Source: Nansenia antarctica
Lineage: Eukaryota > Chordata > Actinopteri > Argentiniformes > Microstomatidae
Assembly: GCA_963989245.1 (NCBI GenBank)
Contig: OZ022341.1
Location: 64,156,729-64,220,728 of the forward strand
DNA: 64,000 bases
Direction: 5' to 3'
The notes beneath the pieces were generated by a model that saw only the letters and a program-made list of their open reading frames with translations, was not told the origin of the DNA and did no database searches. The position numbers and the translations under genes are program-made. The first letter of the stretch is position 1. Each line of letters begins with the position of its first letter. Below, in pieces: positions 20,541 through 30,106 of this stretch.

Positions 20541-22623
20541 GGTCGTGGAGCGGGGATTTTAAATCCTCCATTTTAAACCTCCAGATAAAAGATGTAATTT
20601 TGGCTCTACAAGTGTGTAATGTCTAATGTCATTTTATGAAGTTTTAATGTTTTCAGCCGAGAAAGTAACCATATGTGACAGGGTTTCATTAAAAGGTTCC
20701 CATCTCGGCAATTGTGAAACCTCGCAATCGAGTCAAACAAGTCTTGTTGTGATTTTATTTTATTTTTTGCGGTTTTTGGCATAGGACGACAGACGAAGCG
20801 ATGAAGAACCCACTCGATATCATATCCAACAGTTTTACATTCACTAAATACCTACATTTAGTTAGCAAAGTCGGGTGGGGGGTATTATTCGTATTAGTGT
20901 GGCAGTGTGTGTAGCCACGCCCACCCCAGCTGTATGTAAGGATCTATGTGTGTGGAGTTGTTTGTTGACAAAATGGATGCTGAAGCTCGCGCTAATGCTA
21001 TCAATAATAACAGCAGGTTGTATCATAACAGCAGGTAACAGCAGATAACAGCAGGTACAAAATGGTTGTTAGCACATAGGTAAAAATAAGCAATCTACAG
21101 GCGGTTTGAACCACAACACTTTCTCCCAGTCAGGAGCCCCTTCCCCCCATGTCGCTCAAAAGCAGAACCTCTCTTTTATTTGGCTTTGTGAGACCTCAAC
21201 TGACCTCAGTCACATATTATTTAAATGAACACACAGTACTTGATTTATCACTTCTAGTTATTTTAATACAAATCCCTAACATTGGGAGGAAGAAATAGGT
21301 TGTCAAAGATAACAAATAATGAATAAATACATTTGTTGCAGACCTACTAAACATGCAACAAACTGTACAGTATGTTTCATGCACCATTTTAGTGTGTTTG
21401 TGTGTACCAGCTAGTCAAACAAGTGTTAGCTTGTTAGCTAGCTAGCCAAACAAGTGTCAGCTTGTTAGCTAGCTAGCTAGCTTTGTTAGAGATGTAATAG
21501 ATTATAGAAAAAGTAAATGCTTTTGTAATGAACGGTAATGTTATGTGGAATCAAAAATAATGATTAATTCATTGATATGTAGATTTGCTGTAGAATAATA
21601 CTGTGAATTGAAATGATTTCACTAGCCTACTTCAGTACTACTACAGTCTATGGAAAACCTACACTAGAGAAGAGTCCACACCTCTGACCTGAAATTTGTG
21701 TTACAGAATGAGGAGGTGAGAGGTTCTGAGAGATGACACCTTGATGAGTCACCAGCACTTCAGGTATTTGTCATTGTCATTGTATAAGCAATTCTATTTT
21801 ATGAAGATAGTAGTAGGCTATTTCGTAAAAGTGGTGTTGGTAACAGTGGGCAATCATTTTAAATGTACTGTCTTCTTTTTTTATTACAGCTTTGATGCCC
21901 AGATGGGATGGGAAGGAACTACGCCGAAGTCCCACTAGATGCTTTATGGACTATAATCAAATCAAATCAAATCACATTTTATTTGTATTGATGCAACTCA
22001 ATGCGCTTCACATACTGACAGAGCCGCAAGCAGGCAAAAGTAAAAAACCTGTACACTATGTAGCCAGGAAAATTCCCTTGCAGCCCTCTACACATAGAGC
22101 GACTACTAACCAGTTTGCCTAGCAGCACCCAGCGGTGGACCCCCCCCCCCCCCCCGGGGAGCACACACACCCAGCCCGCCCGGCCCAGCCAAGCAAGCAC
22201 AGACCATAAAAGGCCCCGCACAAGGACGGCCAAGCAGGTGCCCCGGCGGCGGAACAGACCAGGCACACGGGGCATCCGGGGGCCCCCAAATGATAAATGC
22301 ATGTGCACACGGACAACATTATAATTTTTGACCATTCTATTATTGTATTGCTCAATTGTATCTTGCCAAATGTTTTCCATTGCCATGAATTTTACTCTCT
22401 TGTACTTGTAATGGGATGTAATAAACTTTTGGCACACATGGCAATAAAAAATCATGAATATTGAATTATTATTATTATTATTATTATTATTATGATTATT
22501 GTTTAGCTATTTAAACGTGTCAGCCTAACTTCGCTAGCAACACGCAGTTTTGAAGTCCATCCCACCAGGTTGCGCCAGAACGACGCAACATAACGCAACG
22601 GCCCTGTGTGCACCCGGCGTAAT
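20541..22623. other. Gene-free stretch with simple repeats
   Basis: No coding frame with a recognisable motif on either strand. Visible: an imperfect 42-bp tandem pair rich in TAGCTAGC (about 21410-21485); an (AATCA)n / ttttatttgta segment at 21955-21985, a common tail style of fish retroposons; a poly-C run (22141-22156) beside a GC-rich block; and an (ATT)n microsatellite at 22464-22493. Confidence 0.5.
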
Positions 22624-22624
22624 G

Positions 22625-22700
22625 CAGCGGTTCCCAACCTTTTTGGACTCACGGCCCACTTTACAAATCTCTACAGTATTCGCGGCCCACCTAGTGTGCG
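22625..22700 (+). mobile_element. hAT/Charlie-like terminal fragment
   Basis: CAGCGGTTCCCAACCTTTTT followed by actcacggcccac is the usual start of Charlie-type hAT elements in vertebrates. No matching right end was found nearby, so only one end is present. Confidence 0.45.
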
Positions 22701-22866
22701 AAGCGTGTAAAGAAAAGGTCTAATGCATTGAAATTACATTAGACATCAGACATGGAAATATGTCAATGCGCGGCTGTCATGCACAAATCAGCTTGTAACG
22801 TTAGACACACAGCACATCGGCATAATAACGTTTTGTTGTTGTTGTGCTTGTTATAAAGAAAAAGTC

Positions 22867-23200
22867 TGTTGGGATGTGTGTTCTGATGTATTAGGATGAG
22901 TGTACATTCATGGTACATATTTGTTTTGTAGTGCCTTGTACACATTTATTGTAAAGGTTATATTGTTATCTGTACATGTGACATGTGTAACACGTGACGT
23001 TTATGCATATATATATATATATATATATCACGTGACGTTTAGGTATAAATATCCGTTTTGGCGCGGATGTTGCATCAGACAAGTTGATGGATACCACAGT
23101 ATTGAGGAGTTTGCTGGTGCTGTGAAGATTTTGGTAAATAAACCAATAATATGAACATGTGAGTGTGATAGTTCTTCTTTGTATATGGACGAGGATAATA
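22867..23200 (+). repeat. Probable Copia 5' LTR
   Basis: Starts TGTTGGGATGTG. It has an AT microsatellite (23007-23028), a TATA-like ggtataaatatcc (23041), and an AATAAA signal (23135). The Copia gag frame begins about 40 bp after its probable end. The exact 3' border and primer-binding site are blurred by AT repeats (23196-23240), so the limits are approximate. Confidence 0.45.
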
Positions 23201-23240
23201 TAATATATATATTATAATATATATATTATATATATATAAA

Positions 23241-25545
23241 GCACTTGAAATACTACGAAGTCATTACGCCAGTCAGGGTAAGCCAAGGATTATTGCCCTG
23301 TATACAGAACTAACGTCACTAAAGAAAGAGTCTGGTGAAACTGTGACAGATTACATCATCCGAGCTGAAAAGGCAGTAACTTCCCTAAGAAATGCAAAAT
23401 AAATTATTGGTGACGGACTAATTATAGCCATGATTCTAAAGGGACTTCCAGAGGCGTACAAGCTTTTCGCCATTCATACAACACAGAGCAGTGATGAACT
23501 GACGTTCACCCAGTTTAAAAGTAAGCTACGGAGCTACGAGGAGACAGAAAAGTTTGACACTAAAGAAAAATCAGACAACGTCATGAAAGTAAACATAGCA
23601 TCGGTGACATGTTACGGATGCGGAGGCCAGGGACACATAGCAAGAGAGTGTCGTCAGAAAGGAACCAGTGTAGCTCAGAAGAGAGGCAGTGGAGCTAAGT
23701 GGTGCAGCTACCATAGAAGCTCTACACACAGCGATGAAACATGTCGCAAAAAACCCCAGCAGAAAGATGACGCAAAACAGACTGCGGACAGACGAGAAGG
23801 TGAGGAAGAACATACCGTATTTTCCGCACTATAAGGCGCACTTAAAAGCCTTTAATTTTCAAAAAAAACGACAGTGCGCCTTATAATCCGGAGCGCCTTA
23901 TATATGGATCAATTTGTTAATTGGTTGATCCATACTGGTTGTACACGGCGCTCAAGGCGCTCTGTCAAAATGTTTCAGTACGACTGGTAAACTACAAAGC
24001 CGCACCGCTTGCAGCATTACGGTAATCAGTAAACACCGGTACTGATGTGCTTACTCACAGTCCCACACCACAAGACCCCAAGTAAAGAAGACTAAACAGA
24101 GTTTCCGAGGGAACAAAGCGAGATGGCCACAGTTAGAGGACAAACTCGAACAGTGGGTTGTTGAACAGAGAGCAGCAAGTAGAAGCGTCTCTACAGTCTC
24201 TACTATTCGAATGAAGGCAACAGCGCTAGCACGGGACATGAACATCGATGAATTTCGAGGCGGTCCTTACATGAATCTTGGTGCTTTCAACTTGAAGTTT
24301 TAAAGTACCCACTCTGGTCACTTTATCATGAATCTTGGTGCTTTCAACTTGAAGTTTTAAAGTACCCACTCGATATAATAAACAACAGTTTAACGATCAC
24401 TAAACACTTATAATTTGTGTATTGGATTCATTATTCTCGTTTGCCGGAGGCTACCGGTAAGGGAGGGTTGACTTGTAAACATACTTTCGTTTTAGCTCGT
24501 GTTCAAAAGCAAGAACTGTGTGTTCATCTAGTTATGTGTAGTTATGTGTTTTTAGCATGTCGATGTTCTCCCAGCATGTTGTCATGTTATTAAAATACAG
24601 TGTAGACCTTCGTAGCGATGTGTTTTGTTAGCAGCGTTCGTAGCTGTGGCTGCGTTCAGAGTCACTTTTCTCCCATTCAGTGTTTGAGGTGAACCAACAT
24701 TCAAATACGCCTGTCGTGTTCAATCTTTCTCTGATTTGAATGTATGACACATCATTTGAAAGCTTACAATTTGTAGTTTAAGCATGTGTAAAAACTGAAA
24801 AATTACATTGCACATTTCACCAGGAGCTGTCACATATTGGTTGTTGGTTATACTTGTATAGCCTATTTGTTGTTTTCTGGTGTTTTCTTGTTTTGCTCTG
24901 TAGTCTACTTGATGTATTTTTATCAGCTGTTAAATCACCACAGCGGTTAATCCACTAAAAGAGATAATAGCAGATTGAAAATGCTTGTAGCTAACTACTC
25001 TATATCTCGTGGTCGCAGCTATTGCGAATTGCTATTCATGCGAGTCAGCTGTGAATCACCGCAGGTCCTTGACACTTGTTGCAAAAATGGATGATGAACG
25101 GCTGATACTTGAGGTGGAAAAATATATATTTTTGACAGTGGAGCAGGTAGAACGTTGACGGTGACAACGCTCAGGTGGAGCATGGACAACGGGAAGTTGA
25201 CACAACACAACACCGATGGAGAGGTGACGCAACGCAGTAGGTGGAGCTTGGGCGTAACGCAACCCCAGTCAAACGTTTGACTGCAGTATTCTATATTCTA
25301 TTCTATGCGCCTTATAATCCGGTGCGCCCTGTATATGAAAACAGTTCTAAAATAGGCCATTCATTGAAGGTGCGCCTTTTAATCCGGTGCGCCTTATAGT
25401 GCGGAAAATACGGTACTTTTGTATTCACAGTCAGTCAAGGATTCCTCCCAGACACTATTAGAAGAAACGGACTAATGGTAGACTGCGGAGCTACATCCCA
25501 CATCATAACAGAGGAAAACAAGTTCACGAGTGTGACGGCTATGAG
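23241..25545 (+). pseudogene. Copia retrotransposon gag and protease, interrupted
   Basis: Frame begins ALEILRSHYASQGKPRIIAL and shows the Copia gag core (SGETVTDYIIRAE ... ILKGLPEAYK) with an in-frame TAA at 23400-23402. A CCHC zinc knuckle CYGCGGQGHIAREC follows, then a second Cys/His cluster CSYHRSSTHSDETC. A pogo/Tigger element sits at 23815-25413. Beyond it the frame resumes with the retropepsin active-site region MVDCGATSHIITEENKF, an aspartic protease motif with C replacing T. It stops near 25545, where a Gypsy LTR begins. The downstream integrase and RT are missing here. Related INT-RT pieces lie in the array spacers. Confidence 0.85.
23815..25413. mobile_element. pogo/Tigger-type element (decayed), TA target
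   Basis: About 1.6 kb with inverted ends CCGTATTTTCCGCACTATAA and the complement, flanked by TA on both sides (23813-23814, 25414-25415). Additional aggcgcac/gcgccttat blocks repeat near each end. Inside, 24090-24262 (+) encodes a CENP-B/Tc5-like helix-turn-helix remnant (RWPQLEDKLEQWVVEQRA ... KATALARDM), the DNA-binding part of a pogo-family transposase. The DDE domain is gone. Confidence 0.82.
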
Positions 25546-25558
25546 TAGCCTGGTTGCC

Positions 25559-26072
25559 TGTGTCTGTGTGTTTGTGTGTGTTTGTGTGTATGTCTTTAAC
25601 AGCCATAAGTCCAGTCCAGGGGATCCACCCCCCCCCCCCCGTGATAATTGCCAATCAACTCCAGCAGTGGTCAATCAACTCCAGCCAATCGACACCAGCC
25701 AATAATCAACACCAACCAATCATCAGATGCCACACCCTACAAAAGACCTTGAGAGAGAACCAGCAGGAGCTGTGTGATCCATTCACACAGTTCCCACCAT
25801 TTTGTTTTGCCTTGCTGGTGGTTTAGTTTATTAGTAGTGTTCTGTGTTAGTGATACCATGTTTGAAACCTTTTTATTGTTATTGTTTATTTAACCATCCT
25901 CGGGATGAGTTTATTGTTTATTTGAATAGGAGGCATTTGTTATAGTTTTAATTCTGTTTATCTGACCCATTATGACGTTAATTAATCCTTGCAGTAATAA
26001 ATATCTTTAAATTACTCATAACACCTGTATTTTGTTACTTCTTATTCTCCGTAGCGAATGTAGAACGTAACA
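25559..26072 (+). repeat. 5' LTR of the Gmr1-like Gypsy element
   Basis: Ends in CA at 26072, two bases before a primer-binding site, which fixes the 3' border. The 5' border is taken at TGTGTCTGTG, where the Copia protease frame is lost, but a (TG)n tract blurs it. Contains a CTACAAAAG box (25737) and an AATAAA signal at 25996-26001. There is no 3' LTR in the window because the element is truncated. Confidence 0.55.
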
Positions 26073-26074
26073 AG

Positions 26075-26092
26075 TGGGGGCTCGTCCGGGAT
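26075..26092 (+). other. Primer-binding site (tRNA-Pro type)
   Basis: TGGGGGCTCGTCCGGGAT is complementary to the 3' end of tRNA-Pro (the 18-base site used by many vertebrate gammaretroviruses) and lies two bases after the LTR. It sets the start of the internal region, with the gag ATG about 70 bp on. Confidence 0.8.
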
Positions 26093-26161
26093 CTAACGCT
26101 GTTAAAGGGTCCGGATCTAAAAAAGGTATTTGGCTGGGGTAATTAATAGTTAATAACCATC

Positions 26162-27275
26162 ATGGCAACGAAAAAGTTTGAATTGGAACAATTTATGACC
26201 CAGCCCTCTATAGGACAACTGGAGGAATGCAAAAAGGCAGAGTTGGTAGAAATAGCTACTCACGTTGGTCTTACATATGAGAAAAGGATAACAAAGAAGG
26301 AGCTGAAACTTCTTCTGGTGGGGGAACTGGTTGAGAAGGGTGTGATTGAACAGGCTAAGGATGAAAATTATGGGGAGGAGGAGTCTGGGGGCTCTCTACC
26401 TTCAGGGGGAGAGGAGCTTCTTCAGACGCCCGTCCCATCCTTTAAGACACCACTGAAAAAAGTGGATATCACTTTGGAGCAGTTTGACCCATCTCCTATT
26501 GGTAGTGCCAGTACTGGGGCTCTTGGAGAGGAGGCGAAACAGCAGTTTCAGTTAGCCTGTCTCCAAATGGAGGCCCAGGAAAGGGCAGCCATCAGAGAAG
26601 AGAAGGCTCAGGAGAGGACTGAGGCCCGAGAGGACTGAGGCCCGAGAGGCTCAGGGAAAGACTGAGGCCCGAGAAGCCCAGTCTGAGGCCCGACAGCATG
26701 AGCTGAGGATGTGTGAGATCGAGTCTGCTAAAGTGATCAAGTTACGTCAGCTAGAGCTCGAGAGTCAAGCTCTCAATCAAGCCCCATCTCCCAGTACCAC
26801 CCCAAAACCTTTTGATGTCAGTAAGCATATTTCTTTGGTGCCTCCTTTTAAAGAGACTGAGGTGGATTCCTATTTTATTGCGTTTGAACGCACCGCTGCC
26901 GCCTTAAACTGGCCCGAAAATGTTTGGGTATTACTGCTAAACTGCAAGTTGCAGGGAAAAGCTCGGGAGGCAGTAACTGCGCTTCCCGTTGCTGATAGTT
27001 TAGATTACACTAAGGTTAAGGACGCCATTTTTCGCGCCTATGAGTTGGTTCCTGAGGCATATAGACAAAAGTTCAGAAATCTTAAGAAGACCCCCACCCA
27101 AACGTTTGCGGAGTTCGCTAGGGAGAAGGGAATTTTATTTGATAAATGGAGCAATGCGTGTAAAGCAAATGATTACGAAACCTTGAAAGAGTTAATTCTT
27201 CTAGAAGAATTTAAGCAAAATTTGCCTGATCGCATTGTTGTATATTTAAATGAACGAAACAATGTCCCTCTCCCT
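26162..27275 (+). pseudogene. gag of Gmr1-like Gypsy element, frameshifted
   Basis: Starts MATKKFELEQF. The N-terminal part is helical and charged (KAELVEIATHVGLTYEKRI), and an E/A/R-rich repeat stretch follows. A 16-bp tandem duplication near 26621-26652 (ggactgaggcccgaga) shifts the frame after QERTEAR. The next frame (26640-27260) carries the gag core (VPPFKETEVDSYFIAFERTA, LNWPENVWVLLLNCKLQGKA, FRAYELVPEAYRQKFRNLKK). A second small indel near 27262 moves the frame again into the knuckle-protease part. Confidence 0.85.
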
Positions 27276-29993
27276 TGCTGCTGTGTGCGCAGACGAGTAT
27301 ATGCTCATGCACAAAACACATTTCCCTTCTGTTCCTGCTGAGAAGCCTCGTAATGCGCCGGCTACTCAGGTTCATTCCGTGAACACTTCTTCCTTTAGGA
27401 CGCAGAGCTCGAGGAAGGAAGATAGGGAATGTTATTACTGCGACAAACCAGGACATGTCATTTCTGATTGTTTAACTCTTAAAAACAAAGATCAGCAATT
27501 GTCTAAGAAGGGACCACACGTGCAGGGTATTGGATTGATTAGGGCGGAATCTTGTTCTAACATTGGGATGAGCACCACCACTGGCACTGAAAGTGATACA
27601 TGTTTTGATCCATTCATATTTACTGGCTTAGTGTCATTGACGGGCGAACTAAAAGATCAGTGTCCGGTACGTATATTACGAGACACCGGGGGGTCACAGT
27701 CTGTAATTCTATGTAGTGTCCTGCCATTCTCTGATCAGTCTGCGTGCGGCTATGGAGCTGTGTTGCGTGGTATTGAAATGGGTTATGTTCCGTGGGCCGT
27801 ACATCGCATTCACATACAATCTGAATTGGTTACTGTTTTTTTTTCGGTCGCTGTATGTCCAGAGTTACCCATTAAAGGAGTGGCATTGTTGTTGGGCAAC
27901 GATATTGCTGGGGGTAAGGTGACTGCTACGTTGGAGGTACTGGATTCGCCTCAATGCAGGGAATCTGAGACAAAAGATATTGATTTGTTTCCGGTGTGCG
28001 CTATAACTCGTGCACAATCGAGTCGAGTCAGAGAGGAGGATAGCGATGTTTCTCTCTGTGATAGTGTGATTATGCAAGCCTTTTCTGAAAGGGATGAGAA
28101 CCCGATTGTTTCAGCTTCTCCCAGGGAGAAAGTGGTAGAGTTACCATCCTCCCCGAGTCCTACCATACCCTCCGCTGACAGCCTATCTCTCCCTGTAACA
28201 GGCGAGCGATTGCGTGTCGCTCAAGTAGCTGATCAGTCATTAAACAAATGTTTTTTACATGCAGCTAGTGAGGAATCTGAAATAGGGGGCAACGTAGTTT
28301 ATTTCCTTAACGATGGGATATTAATGCGTAAATGGTCTCCTCCTAATGCAAATGGTTGTGAGTGGAATACTATAAAACAAGTGGTTGTGCCTGTGGGTTA
28401 TAGACAACAGGTGTTATCTGTAGCACATGAGAGCCAGTGGTCAGGACATTTAGGTATAACTAAAACTTATCAGCTGATATTGAAAAATTTATTTTGGCCC
28501 GGACTGAAGGCGGATGTTGCCAAGCACTGCCGCTGTTGCCATACTTGTCAGATGGCGGGTAAGCCTAATCAATCAATTCCACCCGCACCATTGCATCCCA
28601 TTCCTGCTATAGGGGAGCCATTTGAACGTGTAATAATTGATTGTGTTGGACCTTTGCCTAGGACTAAAAGTGGAAGTCAATATTTGCTCACTATTATGTG
28701 CGCTGCTACTCGTTTTCCCGAAGCTGTTCCGTTGCGTAACATATCAGCCAGCTCAGTGGTGAAAGCTTTAACAAAGTTTTTTTCCACATTCGGTCTTCCT
28801 CTTGTTATACAATCTGACCAAGGCACTAACTTTCAGTCTAAGCTTTTCAAACAAGCCCTAAGAACGTTAGGGGTACGACATGTTGTTTCCAGTGCCTATC
28901 ATCCTGAGAGTCAGGGTGCATTAGAACGATGGCATCAGACGTTAAAGGCGATGCTTCGTAAATACTGTCTAGAGAGTGGGAAGAGTTGGGATGAAGGAGT
29001 GCCATTCATGTTGTTTGCAGCTCGTGAAGCTGTTCAGGAATCTTTAGGATTCAGTCCCGCGGCACTTGTCTTTGGACATACGCCTCGCGGTCCGCTCAAA
29101 TCACTGCAGGATAAGTTCCTCTCAGCTGAGTTTAGTGCGGAGCGGAATGTGCTAGATTACATTAGTCATTTTCGTGAGCGTTTGCATCAGGCTAATACCA
29201 TTGCAAAAGAGTCTCTGGTTAGTTCGCAAACAGTGATGAAGCGTCATTATGATCGCACTGCTGTTTTTAGAAAGTTTCATGTAGGTGATAAAGTTTTAGC
29301 TCTATTGCCTATTCCAGGCGCTGCGCTGTCGGCGAAATTCTGTGGTCCTTATGATATTCGTGAGTGTCTTAGTGACACTGATTATGTGATCAGTACTCCC
29401 GAGAGACGGAGAAGTACTAGGGTGTGCCATGTGAACATGTTAAAACGCTATTACTCCCGTGAGGAATCAAAAATTAGTCAGGAGACATGTAAAACTGTCC
29501 CTAAGCCGGTAGTCACTGGCAGCTGTGCATTAATTGTGACAGAATCTCAGTGCGCGACCGATGAGGATTTGATGGCACGTCATTCCTCTAATCAGAGTAC
29601 TCGATTGGTCAACTCGGAAATGTTAAAGGTGTTGCCCACTCAGTTAACTCATTTGTCAGCTGGACAGCAAGTTGAGGTTGTGGAGTTGATCAAGCGTTTT
29701 CCGTGTATATTTGGTGATGTGCCGAGTCAAACTACGGTAATTCGACATGACATTGATGTTAAGGGGGTGCGGCCTATCAAACAACATCCCTATCGTGTTA
29801 ACCCGACAAAAAGGGCCTTGATGAGACAGGAAGCAGAGTATTTATTGCGTAATGGGTTAGCAATCCCTAGCTCTAGTGCTTGGAGTTCTCCCTGTTTACT
29901 AGAGATGAAACCTGACGGTTCTCCTCGTTTTATAACCAATTTCCGAAAGGTAAATGCTGTTACTGTTACTGATTCATATCCTCTCCCACGGAC
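27262..29993 (+). pseudogene. Gypsy pol with PR-INT-RT order (Gmr1-like), RT truncated
   Basis: One open frame of about 910 codons. Order: zinc knuckle CYYCDKPGHVISDC; retropepsin with RILRDTGGSQSVIL; then integrase, with HHCC zinc finger (HESQWSGHLG ... CRCCHTCQ) and catalytic D in IIDCVGP, D in QSDQGTNF and E in GALERWHQ; then the start of reverse transcriptase (GVRPIKQHPYRVNPTKRA, SPRFITNFRKVNAVT, SYPLPR). In ordinary Gypsy elements RT comes before integrase. The Copia-like order in a Gypsy backbone is the hallmark of the Gmr1 clade first described from cod. The frame ends at the breakpoint with array copy 2 (about 29993), before the YxDD box, so no active RT or RNase H remains here. Confidence 0.88.
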
Positions 29994-30003
29994 ACGCACA
30001 TCA

Positions 30004-30106
30004 TGTTCTACCAGCTTAACCTCCATCTAGACCTCTTACTCTTACTTACTAACCCTAACCCAGTACCAAGGGCCGTATAAGTAAAGTATTGATGTTATTC
30101 CTCCAG
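30004..30106. other. Upstream flank of array copy 2
   Basis: Only about 100 bp of the flank seen before copy 1 is kept, beginning gttctaccagcttaacc (compare 6740). It includes one minisatellite unit (30036-30078) and a pyrimidine tract before exon 1. The Gypsy pol breaks off directly at this point, so this is one edge of the duplicated block. Confidence 0.7.

Noticed and set aside
22119..22455. GC-rich frames beside the poly-C tract
   Set aside because: Low-complexity sequence next to a C16 run; no conserved motif.
26162..29993. Calling the tRNA-Pro-primed element an endogenous retrovirus
   Set aside because: No envelope gene, and the integrase-before-RT order with Gypsy-type motifs fits a Ty3/Gypsy retrotransposon. 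The primer site alone is not diagnostic.
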